64,000 nucleotides of DNA, from positions 154,022 through 218,021 of the forward strand of contig NZ_JAAZSQ010000003.1 of the NCBI RefSeq assembly GCF_012395835.1, in the 5' to 3' direction. Positions within the stretch are counted from its first letter, which is position 1. Each line of letters begins with the position of its first letter. This DNA is from Arthrobacter mobilis (lineage in GTDB: Bacteria > Actinomycetota > Actinomycetes > Actinomycetales > Micrococcaceae). The notes beneath the pieces were generated by a model, which saw nothing but the letters and a program-made list of their open reading frames with translations, was not told where the DNA came from and did not search any database. Position numbers and translations under genes: made by a program. Positions 10,894-22,036 of this stretch are shown here, one piece after another.

Positions 10894-12834
10894 GTGATCC
10901 GTTCCGGCATTGTCCTGTCCAATGTAGATCCAGCCGTCCGCCCGCAGGATGACCTGTTCCGGCATGTGAACGGCAAATGGCTGGCCGAGACCGTCATTCC
11001 CGAGGACCGGCCGCTGGAGGGCTCGTTCACCGCCCTGCGCGACGCCGCCGAGGAGGCGGTACGCGCCATTATCGAAGACGCCGCGGCGCATCCGGACCCG
11101 GCCTCGGAGGCGGGCAAGATGGGCCTGCTGTACGCCGGCTTCATGGATACCGCCGCGGTCGAGGGCAAGGGCTTCACTCCGCTGGCCGCGCAGCTGGCGG
11201 CCATCGACGCCGTCGTCGACGCAGAGTCGCTGCTGGAGCTGCTGCCCGGCTTCACCCGCACAGGTGCTGCCTTCCCGCTCGCCATCTACGTCAGCAATGA
11301 TGCCGGCGATCCCACCCGGTACCTGCTGCACCTGTACCAGGCAGGCCTTGGCCTGCCGGACGAGGCCTACTACCGCGAGGAGGCCTTCGCGGACATCCGT
11401 ACCGCGTACCTGGACTACGCCCGCCGGATGCTCTCCCTGGCTGGTCTGGACCCGGCCGACGCCGACCTGGCCGTCGGGCTGGAACACAAGCTCGCCTCCG
11501 GGCACTTGGACAAGGTCTCCTGCCGGGATCCGCAGCAGACCTACAACCTGCGCACGGTGGATGACCTGGCCGCCACGGTCCCGTGGATCCGCCGCTGGCT
11601 CGACGGCCTCGGGGAACCGGCTGCGGCGGTGGAGGAACTGGTGGTGTGCCAGCCGAGGTTCGTGTCCGTGCTCGCCGACCTGGTCGCCAGCGAACCGGCC
11701 GCCACCTGGCGGGCCTGGCTGCGGCTGCAGCTGCTCAGCGCTTCGGCCCCGTACCTGCATGACGAGGCGGTCAAGACCCGCTTCAGCTTCTACGGGCAGG
11801 TGCTCAGCGGGATCCCGGAGCTGAAGGAGCGCTGGAAGCGCGGGGTGGCCCTGGTCGAGGGCGCCATGGGCGAGGCGGTAGGCCGGGAGTATGTGGCCAG
11901 GCACTTCCCGCCCACGCACAAGCAGCACATGGAGGCCCTGGTGCAGAACCTGCTGCAGGCCTACGAGCAGAGCATCTCCTCGCGGCCGTGGCTGAGCCCG
12001 GACACCATCGGGCGGGCGCTGGAGAAGCTGAAGGCCTTCCGGACCAAGATCGGCTATCCGTCCAAGTGGATCGACTACTCCAGCCTGGCCATCGGGGACG
12101 ATGTCTGGACCAACGTGCTGGCGGCCGACGACTTCGAGACCCAGCGCAACCTGGCCAAGCTGGGCGGACCGGTCGACACCGAGGAGTGGCACATGACGCC
12201 GCAGACGGTCAACGCCTACTACATGCCGACGATGAACGAGATCGTGTTCCCGGCCGCCATCCTGCAGCCGCCGTTCTTCGATGCCGAGGCGGACGACGCC
12301 GCCAACTACGGGGCGATCGGGGCGGTGATCGGGCACGAGATCGGCCACGGCTTCGACGACAAGGGGTCGCAGTTCGACGGCTCGGGGGCGCTGCGCAACT
12401 GGTGGAGCGAGGAGGATCTGGCCGCGTTCCGGTCCCTGACCTCGAAGCTGGTGGACCAGTACGCCCGGCTCAGCCCCGAGGAGGCTCCGGGGCACACGGT
12501 CAACGGCGAACTGACGCTGGGCGAGAACATCGGCGACCTCGGCGGACTGGCGATCGCCTACCAGGCCTACCAGCTGAGCCTGGGCGGCCGGGAGGCCCCG
12601 GTCATCGACGGCCTGACCGGGCCCCAGCGGTTCTTCTATTCGTGGGCCGAATGCTGGCGGCAGAAGATCCGGCCGGAGGAATCGGTCAAGCGCCTGACCG
12701 TGGACCCGCACTCGCCCAACGAGTTCCGCTGCAACCAGGTGGTGCGGAACCTGGACGCGTTCCACGAGGCTTTCGCCGTCACCGAGGCGGATGCGCTGTG
12801 GCTGGACCCGGCGGAGCGGGTGCGCATCTGGTAG
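10894..12834 (+). CDS. M13 family metallopeptidase (neprilysin/PepO type)
   Basis: Zinc endopeptidase of about 646 aa. The C-terminal peptidase domain has HEIGH (His481, Glu482, His485) and the third-ligand motif ENIGD (Glu544 region), followed by the family signature around NEFRCNQVVRN. The large N-terminal helical domain starts with DDLFRHVNGKW, as in other M13 enzymes. No signal peptide is visible, so a cytosolic PepO-like oligopeptidase is likely. The GTG at 10894 is chosen for GAGAGG six bases upstream; an upstream in-frame extension has no family similarity. It is divergent from leuA and ends at a perfect hairpin shared with the LCP gene. Confidence 0.94.
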   Translation: MIRSGIVLSNVDPAVRPQDDLFRHVNGKWLAETVIPEDRPLEGSFTALRDAAEEAVRAIIEDAAAHPDPASEAGKMGLLYAGFMDTAAVEGKGFTPLAAQLAAIDAVVDAESLLELLPGFTRTGAAFPLAIYVSNDAGDPTRYLLHLYQAGLGLPDEAYYREEAFADIRTAYLDYARRMLSLAGLDPADADLAVGLEHKLASGHLDKVSCRDPQQTYNLRTVDDLAATVPWIRRWLDGLGEPAAAVEELVVCQPRFVSVLADLVASEPAATWRAWLRLQLLSASAPYLHDEAVKTRFSFYGQVLSGIPELKERWKRGVALVEGAMGEAVGREYVARHFPPTHKQHMEALVQNLLQAYEQSISSRPWLSPDTIGRALEKLKAFRTKIGYPSKWIDYSSLAIGDDVWTNVLAADDFETQRNLAKLGGPVDTEEWHMTPQTVNAYYMPTMNEIVFPAAILQPPFFDAEADDAANYGAIGAVIGHEIGHGFDDKGSQFDGSGALRNWWSEEDLAAFRSLTSKLVDQYARLSPEEAPGHTVNGELTLGENIGDLGGLAIAYQAYQLSLGGREAPVIDGLTGPQRFFYSWAECWRQKIRPEESVKRLTVDPHSPNEFRCNQVVRNLDAFHEAFAVTEADALWLDPAERVRIW

Positions 12835-12859
12835 CCGCGCACCTGCCGGCCCCGGCACA

Positions 12860-12901
12860 CCAAGGGCGGGCGGTTCCCTCACCGGAACCGCCCGCCCTTG
12901 G
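12860..12901. terminator. 18-bp bidirectional terminator hairpin
   Basis: Perfect 18-bp arms (12860-12877, 12884-12901) and a 6-nt loop, 26 bp after the M13 peptidase stop and 12 bp after the convergent LCP gene stop. Confidence 0.8.
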
Positions 12902-12912
12902 CGTGAATCCCG

Positions 12913-14580
12913 CTAGAAACCGCCGGACTGCTGGCAGGTGACCTGGTCGGCCGTCTGGCCGGAGAGTCCGCCGGCCAGACCGCTGGTGTCCGCCAGCTTG
13001 GTGCCGCTGGTGAAATCCTGGCCGACGACGACGGCGACGCCGTCCTGCGTGCCGCCCGAGAGGACGCTGGGCTCGGGCACCCCGAGCTGGGCGGCCAGCG
13101 CACGGGCCACTTCCTCGAAGCCCTCGGCGTACAGGATCTGCGTGGCCGGGCTGGTGCCCTCCGCCGGGGCCGGGACAGCCTGGTCATAGCCGAGGCTCCG
13201 CAGGTGCGCGGCAACGTCCTGGGCCCGCTCGCCGGTGCCGGATTCGTTGAGGACCTGCACCGGCTGGGCCGCGGCATCGAACGCCGGTTCTTCCGCGTCG
13301 TCCGCGGTACCGGATGCCGTGCCGGCGTCGGCGGTGCCGGGACCGGCAGCCTCGTCCACGGCACCGCCGGCTTCTCCGCCGGTGCTGCCGTCTTCGTCCC
13401 CGTCCGCCTCCGAGGTCGCAGCCGGACGGCCGCCTGCGGTTCCCTTGCCGCCACCGGATTCCGCGGTCACGTCCCCGTCCTCGCGCAGGATCTGGAAAAG
13501 CCGCTGGCCTTCCTCGTCCTTCATCACCAGCCGGTTGGGATCCGGCTCGTAGAGCGTGGTGGGCAGCGACACGAACGCCACCTTGCCCAGGTCGACGCTC
13601 TTGACGCGGTCCGCCAGGGCCAGCAGGGACGGGATCTGGGCCAGTCCCTCGTCCACGGTCAGGTTCCGGGCCACGGCCTCGGCAATCGCGTACAGCCGCG
13701 GAACGTTGGTTAGGGTGCCTTCGCTGGTCAGCTTGCGCGCCATGGAGGCCAGGAAGCTCTGCTGGGCGCGGACCCGGCCGCGGTCGCCGCCGTCGCCAAA
13801 GGCGTGGCGGGTGCGCAGGAAGGCCAGCGCCTGTTCGCCCTGGACGGTGCTGACGCCGGCGGGCAGGACCAGCTTGGAGTAGGTATCGTTGATCGGCTCG
13901 TTGACACAGACGTCCACTCCCCCGATCACGGTGGTCAGTTCCTTGACTGCATTGAAGTCGGCCATCATGAAGTGGTCGACCTCCAGCCCGGTGAGCTCAT
14001 TCACCGCTGCCACCGTGCAGCCGGGACCGCCGTAGCTCAGGGCCATGTTCAGCTGCGAGAACTGCTGCTCAGGGTAGACCTCCCCGGTCGCAGGGTCGGT
14101 GCAGGCCGGGATCGTGGTCAGCAGGTCGCGCGGCAGGCTCACCACCGTCACGCGCTCCCGGTCCGCGGAGAGCTGCATGAGCATCATCACGTCCGAATTG
14201 CCCGAACCGGTGGAGGAAGGATCCCCGCCGTACCGGCCGCCGGTATTGGCGCGCGAATCCGTGCCCAGCAGCAGGATCTGCAGTGGGTCGGTGCCCCGGT
14301 CCACCGGCAGCGCGGTGTGGTCGGTGCCCAGGTTCAGCGGTGCGCTGACGATGCTGGAGCGGAGGGTGAAAAGCTTCACGCCCACGAAGCCGACGCCGGC
14401 CACCAGGGCCGCGGCCAGGCCGGCAGCGGCCACTTTCAGCCACAGCGGTGCGCGGCGGGTGCGCATGTGCCGGGCATTGACCTGCCCGCCGGCCAGGACG
14501 GCAGCGGCCGGCACGCGCCGGGTTCCCGCACTGCCTGAAGATTGCACCGGGTCATCGCCGGAACTTCCGCGACGACCCAC
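12913..14580 (-). CDS. LCP family protein with LytR_C domain (cell-wall glycopolymer ligase)
   Basis: LytR-CpsA-Psr phosphotransferase, which attaches undecaprenyl-linked glycopolymers to peptidoglycan outside the membrane. About 555 aa: a short basic cytosolic head, one transmembrane anchor (about residues 52-72) and the extracellular LCP domain with LLLGTDSRANT and the Arg/Asp-rich RTRHAFGDGGDRGR (pyrophosphate and lipid binding). A Glu/Ala/Gly-rich linker (about 385-450) leads to a C-terminal LytR_C domain. The GTG at 14580 follows GAGGG by seven bases. It is monocistronic after the era terminator. The partner glycan is unknown. Confidence 0.92.
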   Translation of the reverse strand: MGRRGSSGDDPVQSSGSAGTRRVPAAAVLAGGQVNARHMRTRRAPLWLKVAAAGLAAALVAGVGFVGVKLFTLRSSIVSAPLNLGTDHTALPVDRGTDPLQILLLGTDSRANTGGRYGGDPSSTGSGNSDVMMLMQLSADRERVTVVSLPRDLLTTIPACTDPATGEVYPEQQFSQLNMALSYGGPGCTVAAVNELTGLEVDHFMMADFNAVKELTTVIGGVDVCVNEPINDTYSKLVLPAGVSTVQGEQALAFLRTRHAFGDGGDRGRVRAQQSFLASMARKLTSEGTLTNVPRLYAIAEAVARNLTVDEGLAQIPSLLALADRVKSVDLGKVAFVSLPTTLYEPDPNRLVMKDEEGQRLFQILREDGDVTAESGGGKGTAGGRPAATSEADGDEDGSTGGEAGGAVDEAAGPGTADAGTASGTADDAEEPAFDAAAQPVQVLNESGTGERAQDVAAHLRSLGYDQAVPAPAEGTSPATQILYAEGFEEVARALAAQLGVPEPSVLSGGTQDGVAVVVGQDFTSGTKLADTSGLAGGLSGQTADQVTCQQSGGF

Positions 14581-14729
14581 GGGTGTTCCCTCTCTCTGGA
14601 CTGGTAAACGACGTTTGCACAATATTCTAAGCTCGCGGGCGGGCCGGGACCTCCTGCGCCGCTACTGCGCGGCTATGCGTTCGCTGTGAGTTAGCTGGAA
14701 AGCGGGCAGTACCCCGGGAAAACGGCAGC

Positions 14730-14759
14730 GCCCCGTCCCGGGCCGGTACCGGACGGGGC
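14730..14759 (-). terminator. Terminator after era
   Basis: Nine-bp stem (14730-14738 / 14751-14759) with a 12-nt loop, 16 bp after the era stop. It closes the phoH-ybeY-CBS-era operon. No T-tract. Confidence 0.5.
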
Positions 14760-14774
14760 CCTGCCCCCGGATGC

Positions 14775-15758
14775 CTAGAAGCCCAGGCGCACCAGCTGCT
14801 TCGGGTCCCGCTGCCAGTCCTTGGCGACCTTGACATGCAGGTCCAGGTAGATCCTCGTGCCGAGCAGGGCCTCGATGCCCTTGCGGGCCCGGCTGCCCAC
14901 GTCGCGCAGCCGCGCCCCGCCCTTGCCGATAATGATGGCCTTCTGGGAAGGCCGTTCCACGAACAGGTTCACCCGCACATCCAGCAGCGGGTTGTCCTCG
15001 CTGCGGCCTTCGCGCGGCACGATCTCCTCGACCACCACGGCCAGTGAATGCGGCAGCTCCTCGCGGACGCCCTCCAGGGCCGCCTCGCGGACCAGCTCGG
15101 CAACCATGACCGCTTCCGGCTCGTCCGTCAGTTCGCCCTCCGGATACAGCGGCGGGGACACCGGCATGTGCTTGATCAGCACGTCCGCCACGGTGTCGAT
15201 CTGGAAGCCGCCGGTGGCGGAAACCGGCACGACGTCGCGGAAGCCATCGGCGCCGAACACCTCGGTGCCCAGCCCGGAGACCGCCAGCAGCTGCTCGGCC
15301 AGGGCCGCCCGGTCGACCAGGTCGGTCTTGGTGACCAGGGCGACGACGGGCTTGCGGTTCAGTGCCGCCAGCTGGTTGGCGATGAAGCGGTCCCCCGGGC
15401 CGATCTTCTCGTTCGCCGGCAGGCAGAAGCCAATTGCGTCCACCTCGGCGAGCGTGTCGGCGACGAGGTCGTTCAGCCGCTGGCCCAGCAACGTCCGGGG
15501 CCGGTGCAGGCCGGGCGTATCGACCAGCACGAGCTGGGCATCCGGCCGGTGGACAATGCCGCGGATGGTGTGCCGGGTGGTCTGGGGCTTGGCCGAGGTG
15601 ATCGCCACCTTCCGGCCCACCAGTGCGTTGGTCAGCGTCGACTTGCCGGCGTTGGGCCGGCCGACCAGGGACACGAAGCCCGCACGGTAGTCCGCCGGCC
15701 AGCCGCTGGCCGGCATCGCCATCGCCTTGGCCTGGTGCTTGTCAGGGTGGCTGCTCAC
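14775..15758 (-). CDS. era: GTPase Era
   Basis: Ribosome-assembly GTPase that binds the 3' end of 16S rRNA in the 30S subunit. About 327 aa. The G domain has GRPNAGKST (P-loop), DTPG (G3) and TKTD (G4); the C-terminal KH domain has AIIIGKGGARLR. The GTG at 15758 has GGAG eight bases upstream and lies 4 bp after the stop of the CBS/CorC gene. It is the last gene of an operon whose earlier members (phoH, ybeY) are also linked to rRNA processing. Confidence 0.96.
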   Translation of the reverse strand: MSSHPDKHQAKAMAMPASGWPADYRAGFVSLVGRPNAGKSTLTNALVGRKVAITSAKPQTTRHTIRGIVHRPDAQLVLVDTPGLHRPRTLLGQRLNDLVADTLAEVDAIGFCLPANEKIGPGDRFIANQLAALNRKPVVALVTKTDLVDRAALAEQLLAVSGLGTEVFGADGFRDVVPVSATGGFQIDTVADVLIKHMPVSPPLYPEGELTDEPEAVMVAELVREAALEGVREELPHSLAVVVEEIVPREGRSEDNPLLDVRVNLFVERPSQKAIIIGKGGARLRDVGSRARKGIEALLGTRIYLDLHVKVAKDWQRDPKQLVRLGF

Positions 15759-15762
15759 TGTT

Positions 15763-17114
<1,352 letters not shown>

Positions 17115-17118
<4 letters not shown>

Positions 17119-17588
17119 CGCGTGGTCTCCGTGGGGGCGTCCTTGCCAAGGAAACTCTCCAGCAGCTTCCGCTGCAGGGAGAACATCTCTTCCTTCTCCT
17201 CCGGCTCGGCATGGTCATAGCCGAGCAGGTGCAGGATGCCGTGGGTGGCCAGCAGCAGCATCTCTTCGGCCACCGGGTGCCCGGCCCGCTTCGCCTGTTC
17301 GGCGGCCACCTGCGGGCAGATCACGATGTCGCCCAGCACGCCGGGGGGCGTGGGCCGGGCGGCAGTTCCCGGGCGCAGTTCGTCCATGGGGAAGGAAAGG
17401 ACATCGGTCGGTCCGGGTTCATCCATCCACTCGATGTGCAGGCGCTCCATCGCCTCGGCGTCAACCAAGATGATGGACAGCTCGGCCTCGGGATGGACAT
17501 AGAGGCTGTCCAGGATGAAGCGTCCCAGCCGGCTGAGCTCCTCCTCGTCGGCCGGCAGGGCGGACTCGTTGTTGACTTCGACGCTCAT
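17115..17588 (-). CDS. ybeY: rRNA maturation RNase YbeY
   Basis: Zinc-dependent endoribonuclease needed for 16S rRNA 3'-end maturation and ribosome quality control. It is 157 aa, normal for the family. The three-His zinc site HGILHLLGYDH is intact near residues 110-121. The ATG at 17588 overlaps the phoH stop (ATGA); a longer in-frame extension would run into phoH and is not supported. Confidence 0.96.
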
Positions 17589-18661
17589 GGCCTGGATTCC
17601 TGTCGCTTGCGGGGGTGCTGCGGACGCTCGGGCGCTGCCCCGCGCCGGCGGCTCTCGTCCCACTGGCTGTAGGCATCGACGATGTCGCTGACCAGCCGGT
17701 GCCGGACGACGTCGGAAGCATCCAGCATGGAAAAGTGCACGTCATCCACGCCCTGGAGGATTTCGCTGACGATCTTCAGGCCCGAACTCGTGCCGCCGGG
17801 AAGGTCGATCTGCGTGATGTCGCCGGTGACCACCATCTTGGATCCGAAGCCCAGGCGGGTCAGGAACATCTTCATCTGCTCCGGGGTCGTGTTCTGGGCT
17901 TCGTCGAGGATGATGAAGGCGTCATTGAGCGTCCGGCCGCGCATATAGGCCAGCGGCGCAACCTCGATGGTGCCGGCGGCCATCAGGCGCGGGATGGAGT
18001 CCGGATCCATCATGTCGTGCAGGGCGTCGTAGAGCGGCCGCAGGTAGGGGTCGATCTTGTCGCTGAGGGTGCCGGGCAGGAAGCCCAGCCGCTCCCCCGC
18101 CTCCACGGCGGGCCGGGTCAGGATGATCCGGTTGACTTCCTTCTGCTGCAGCGCCTGCACGGCCTTGGCCATGGCCAGGTAGGTCTTGCCCGTGCCGGCC
18201 GGACCGATGCCGAAGACCACCGTGTTCACGTCGATGGCGTCCACGTACTTCTTCTGGTTCAGCGTCTTGGGCCGGATGGTGCGGCCCCGCGAGGAGAGGA
18301 TATTCTGCGTCAGCACATCGGCAGGCCGGGCCACCGACTGGTCCCGGAGCATGCGCAGCAGCTGTTCGACCACCTGCGGAGTGACCCGCGTATCGGCCGC
18401 GGCCAGGGTCCGGATCTCGGCGATCAGCCGTTCGGTCCGCTCGACCGCGGCGGCGGGGCCGCTGATCAGGACCTCGTTGCCGCGCACGAGGAGGTCGACA
18501 TCCCTGAACTCGGCTTCGATGAGCCGGAGCACTTCATCGTGTGCGCCGAGCGTCCTGACCATATGCTCCGGAGATTCGAAGTGGACGGAACGGCTGCTGG
18601 ATCCGAGCGGATCGACATCCAATCGTGTTTCCGACATAGCGTAAGCCCGCGGGCTTGTCAT
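17585..18661 (-). CDS. phoH: PhoH-family ATPase
   Basis: Cytosolic P-loop ATPase of the PhoH/YbeZ type, a functional partner of YbeY in many bacteria. It is 358 aa. An N-terminal KH-like segment (about 25-90) is followed by the ATPase domain with [11 protein letters not shown] (Walker A) and [11 protein letters not shown] (Walker B). The ATG at 18661 follows CTAAGGAGCG, although the RBS is rather close; a second Met at codon 9 is possible. It is first in the operon phoH-ybeY-CBS/CorC-era. Confidence 0.95.
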   Translation of the reverse strand: MTSPRAYAMSETRLDVDPLGSSSRSVHFESPEHMVRTLGAHDEVLRLIEAEFRDVDLLVRGNEVLISGPAAAVERTERLIAEIRTLAAADTRVTPQVVEQLLRMLRDQSVARPADVLTQNILSSRGRTIRPKTLNQKKYVDAIDVNTVVFGIGPAGTGKTYLAMAKAVQALQQKEVNRIILTRPAVEAGERLGFLPGTLSDKIDPYLRPLYDALHDMMDPDSIPRLMAAGTIEVAPLAYMRGRTLNDAFIILDEAQNTTPEQMKMFLTRLGFGSKMVVTGDITQIDLPGGTSSGLKIVSEILQGVDDVHFSMLDASDVVRHRLVSDIVDAYSQWDESRRRGAAPERPQHPRKRQESRP

Positions 18662-18959
18662 CGCTCCTTAGATTGTGCGTGCAGTACACTTCCATGCTAC
18701 GTCACCGGGGCGCCGCCGCCCGGACGGCACCGGCCCGGACGGCGCGGAAAACCCCGAAATTCGGCCTGAATCGATACACCGCAGGGAGGTCTCGATCCTG
18801 TTTCGATCGTGCATCAGTCCGGTTGAGGGGCGGCCAAACCACGGTTCCGGCAGCCCGGTTTGTGCCAAGCTGGTGGGGCGGACGCTGCCCGGCGTCCGTT
18901 CCAGGTACTGTCCCCCACCCTGCGCTTCAGGATCCCCGGCCAGGCCAGCGAAGAGGATA
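18662..18959. other. Divergent intergenic region phoH / GerMN lipoprotein
   Basis: About 300 bp between two divergent genes. I find no conserved ORF, tRNA or hairpin. It must hold the promoters of both operons, but no box matches the consensus well enough to mark. Confidence 0.5.
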
Positions 18960-19934
18960 ATGAGCACCACTGCCCCGTCTCCCGGACGTCCGCGACAGTC
19001 CCGCGCATTCGCCGTGTGGCTGTCCCTGCTGACGGCCGGGTCCCTGGGCCTGCTCGGCTGCACGCCGCTGCAGCAGGGCGGCACCGCCGGGCCCACGTCC
19101 ATGCCTTCGGGTGCCGGGGCCCAGGTTCCTGTGCAGACCGGCCCGCTGGTCACCAGCAGCCCGCTGGAAACGGTGCAGAGTTCCTCGCTGTCCCCGGTCT
19201 ACTTCCTGGGCGCCAACGGGGAGAACGTCTTCCTCTACCGCGAATTCCGGCAGGCCGAGGACCTGGGGGATCCGATCACCACGGCAGTGAGCGCGATGAC
19301 CCGGCTCAAGCCGCGCGATCCCGACTACTTCAACCCCTGGAGCCCTGCGGCCAAGGTGGGGGCGTCGATCATGGACGGTTCGGTGATCACGCTGGACATT
19401 TCCTCCGACGCCTTCAAGGCCAACGTCGACCAAGGCATCGCCGAGCGCGCCGTCGAGCAGCTGGTGTACACCGCCACCGCCGCGGCCGCCAACGCCGGCC
19501 TGTCCGCGGCGGAGAACCCGCTGGAGGTGGTGGTCCTGGTCGACGGGCACACCGGCTACCGCGCCTTCGGGCACGTCGAGCTCGGCGCACCCATGTCCCG
19601 GAACTATGCCCTGGCTGCGCCCGTGTGGATCATCGATCCGCAGGAGGGGGACACCGCCGAGGACCAGGTGCGCGTGTTCGGGCGGGGGGTGGCCTTCGAG
19701 TCGCAGCTGTCCTGGCAGATCTACCGCCTGGAAGGCCCGAAGGACACCGGCGACGGCGAACTGGCCAAAAGCGGCACAGTGTCCATCAACGCGGCCATGG
19801 GCGAGACCGGCGAGTTCGAGTTCACCGAAAGCCTGGACCGCGGCTCCTACCGGCTGTACGTGTACCAGGAAGACATGAGCGGGCGCACCCAGGGCCGGCT
19901 GAACGCGGACAGCAAGACCTTCACCATCCGCTGA
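18960..19934 (+). CDS. GerMN domain lipoprotein with Gmad2 domain
   Basis: Secreted lipoprotein of about 324 aa, function unknown. A signal peptide ends in lipobox GLLGC (Cys about 34). A Ser/Thr/Gly-rich spacer is followed by a GerMN domain (about 70-195, starting at PVYFLGANGENVFLYREF) and a Gmad2 immunoglobulin-like domain (about 210-320, starting at APVWIIDPQEGD). Both domains were named from spore germination proteins but are common in non-sporulating actinobacteria as wall-associated lipoproteins. The ATG at 18960 has GAGGA just upstream. It ends at a long palindrome shared with convergent rsmE. Confidence 0.88.
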   Translation: MSTTAPSPGRPRQSRAFAVWLSLLTAGSLGLLGCTPLQQGGTAGPTSMPSGAGAQVPVQTGPLVTSSPLETVQSSSLSPVYFLGANGENVFLYREFRQAEDLGDPITTAVSAMTRLKPRDPDYFNPWSPAAKVGASIMDGSVITLDISSDAFKANVDQGIAERAVEQLVYTATAAAANAGLSAAENPLEVVVLVDGHTGYRAFGHVELGAPMSRNYALAAPVWIIDPQEGDTAEDQVRVFGRGVAFESQLSWQIYRLEGPKDTGDGELAKSGTVSINAAMGETGEFEFTESLDRGSYRLYVYQEDMSGRTQGRLNADSKTFTIR

Positions 19935-19948
19935 CACCCCTCCCCCAC

Positions 19949-20012
19949 CGTCGACGTTGCAGCTAATGCCCCATTCCGGCTCCGGAAGGGGCATTAGCTG
20001 CAACGTCGATGG
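19949..20012. terminator. 22-bp palindromic bidirectional terminator (palindrome family member B)
   Basis: Perfect 22-bp arms (19951-19972 / 19988-20009), extended by CC/GG outside one wobble and by a TTCC/GGAA inner stem after a bulged A. It lies between the convergent GerMN gene and rsmE; a GTTTT follows on the plus strand. The arm (GGGGCATTAGCTGCAACGTC) is related to members A and D, and the outer GTCGATGGG recurs at 46.95 kb. Confidence 0.85.
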
Positions 20013-20042
20013 GAGTTTTGGGGGGTTTGGCGGGGCGGGGAA

Positions 20043-20822
20043 TCAGTCCCAGCGGCCCAGCTGCGCGCTGAGCAGGGCGACGGCGGCCGGTCCGGCGGTG
20101 GACGAGCGCAGCACGTGCGGGCCGAGCCGCACCGCGCGGGCGCCGGCCGCCAGCATGGCGTCCACCTCGCGCTGGCTCATCCCGCCCTCCGGCCCGACGA
20201 TCATCACAACGGCGGCCTGCGCGGCGTCCGCCGGAGGGCCGTCTGCGGGGGCCAGCCGGGCGGCAGCGGAAGCCAGGGACTGCCCGGCCTCCTCGTGCAG
20301 GACCAGTGCCAGGGCGCTGCTGCCGATCAGCGCACACAAGCCCTTCAGGTCCACCGGCGCCCCCACGGCCGGGATCCGCGCCCGGCGGGACTGCTTGGCC
20401 GCGGAGCGCACGGTGGATTCCCACTTGGCCACGCCCTTGGCCTGCTTCTCGGCGCGCCAGCGGACAATGCTGCGTTCGGCCTGCCACGGCACCACCTCGT
20501 CGACCCCGAGTTCGGTGGCTGCTTCCACGGCCAGCTCGTCCCGGTCTCCCTTGGCCAGGGCCTGGACCAGCACCAGCCGGTACGGCGGGGCCGGTTCGTC
20601 CACCACCGATTCGACCTCCAGGACCAGTTCCGCAGCCGCTGCCGACCGCACGCTGCCGGACAGGCGCCGGCCGGCGCCGTCGACAATGTCCGCCGGCTCC
20701 CCTGCGGCAAGCCGGCGGACCGTGACGGCGTGGCGGGCCTCGGCGCCGGAGAGCCGGAAGAGAGAGCCGGGCACCACGTCGTCAAGCTGGCCCGGCTCGG
20801 CGAAGAAGACCGGATTCGTCAC
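20043..20822 (-). CDS. rsmE: 16S rRNA (uracil(1498)-N(3))-methyltransferase
   Basis: SPOUT-class methyltransferase that modifies U1498 of 16S rRNA using S-adenosylmethionine. It is 259 aa. The N-terminal PUA-like RNA-binding domain (about 1-75) precedes the knotted catalytic domain; MIVGPEGGMSQREVDAM and LGPHVLRSSTAGPAA form the SAM-binding knot. It follows dnaJ with one intervening base, so it is coupled to the hrcA-dnaJ operon, a common arrangement. Confidence 0.95.
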   Translation of the reverse strand: MTNPVFFAEPGQLDDVVPGSLFRLSGAEARHAVTVRRLAAGEPADIVDGAGRRLSGSVRSAAAAELVLEVESVVDEPAPPYRLVLVQALAKGDRDELAVEAATELGVDEVVPWQAERSIVRWRAEKQAKGVAKWESTVRSAAKQSRRARIPAVGAPVDLKGLCALIGSSALALVLHEEAGQSLASAAARLAPADGPPADAAQAAVVMIVGPEGGMSQREVDAMLAAGARAVRLGPHVLRSSTAGPAAVALLSAQLGRWD

Positions 20823-20823
20823 C

Positions 20824-21951
20824 TCAGAGGTTGCCCAGCTTGTCGCGCAGCCTGGCGAACATGCCGGAGCCGCTGGAGGCCATCTTGCCTTCGGCCAGCT
20901 GCTCGCCGCGCAGCTGCGCCAGCCGGCGGAGCAGCTCTTCCTGCTCGGCGTCGAGCTTGGACGGCGTCTCGACGTGGATGTGGACCTTGAGGTCGCCGCG
21001 GCCGTAACCGCGCAGGTGGGTCACGCCCAGGCCGCGCAGCGTAATGACCTCGCCGGACTGGGTGCCCGGCTTCAGCTGCAGTTCCTGTTCGCCGTCGAAG
21101 GTCTCCAGGTTCAAGGTGGTGCCCAGCGCCGCGGCCGTCATCGGCACCGTGAGCGTGGCGTTCAGGTCGTCGCCCTCGCGGATGAAGTTCCGGTCCGGGG
21201 CCACGCGGATCTCCACGTACAGGTCCCCCTGCGGGCCGCCCGCCGGGCCGGCCTCGCCCTGGCCGGCCAGCTGGATCCGGGTTCCCGTGGCCACGCCCGC
21301 AGGGATCTTGATGGTCAGCGACCTGCGGCTGCGGATCCGGCCCTCGCCGTTACACTCGTTGCACGGATCCGGGATGATGGTGCCGAAGCCCTGGCAGCTG
21401 CCGCAGGGGGCCGCGGTCATGACCTGGCCCAGGATGGAACGCACGGCGCGCTGGACCTGGCCGGAACCGCCGCAGATGTCGCAGGTGCGCGGGTGGGTGC
21501 CTTCGCGGCAGCAGGTGCCGTTGCAGGTGGGGCAGACGACGGCGGTGTCCACCTCGATCTTCTTGTTGACGCCGAAGACGGCGTCCTTCAGGTCGATCCG
21601 GACCGTGATCAGGGCGTCCTGACCGCGGCGCATGCGCGTTGCCGGGCCGGCGGTGCCGGTGCCGCCGAAGAAGGTCTCGAAGATGTCCTGGAACGCGAAG
21701 CCGGCGCCCGAGTAGCCGCCGCCGAAGCCGCTGTCGGTGCCGTTCTCGTTGCCGGTGGTGTCGTAGATCCGCCGCTTCTGCGGATCCGACAGCACTTCGT
21801 AGGCGTGGCTGACCTGCTTGAACTTGTCCGCAGCTTCCGCGCCCGGGTTGACGTCCGGGTGCAGCTTGCGGGCCAGCTTGCGGTAGGCCTTCTTGATTTC
21901 CTCGGTGGTGGCGTCGCGGCTGACACCGAGTACGTCGTAGTGGTTGCTCAC
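20824..21951 (-). CDS. dnaJ: Chaperone DnaJ
   Basis: Hsp40 co-chaperone that stimulates DnaK ATPase and binds unfolded proteins. It is 375 aa. The J domain has KLHPDVNPG (HPD motif), followed by a short Gly/Phe-rich region (about 70-100) and a zinc domain with four Cys pairs ([28 protein letters not shown]). The first pair is followed by Thr-Cys instead of the usual Gly spacing. C-terminal substrate-binding beta domains complete it. The GTG at 21951 starts VSNHYDVLG. It lies 85 bp after hrcA and is presumably repressed through the CIRCE operator upstream of that gene. Confidence 0.96.
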   Translation of the reverse strand: MSNHYDVLGVSRDATTEEIKKAYRKLARKLHPDVNPGAEAADKFKQVSHAYEVLSDPQKRRIYDTTGNENGTDSGFGGGYSGAGFAFQDIFETFFGGTGTAGPATRMRRGQDALITVRIDLKDAVFGVNKKIEVDTAVVCPTCNGTCCREGTHPRTCDICGGSGQVQRAVRSILGQVMTAAPCGSCQGFGTIIPDPCNECNGEGRIRSRRSLTIKIPAGVATGTRIQLAGQGEAGPAGGPQGDLYVEIRVAPDRNFIREGDDLNATLTVPMTAAALGTTLNLETFDGEQELQLKPGTQSGEVITLRGLGVTHLRGYGRGDLKVHIHVETPSKLDAEQEELLRRLAQLRGEQLAEGKMASSGSGMFARLRDKLGNL

Positions 21952-22036
21952 CTTTGAATACTTCTCTTCCTGCGAATCGTGCTCCGGCGGCCCGGCCGCC
22001 CTGTCGGTGCTGCTGCTGATGGGCCGAGGCCCGCGC

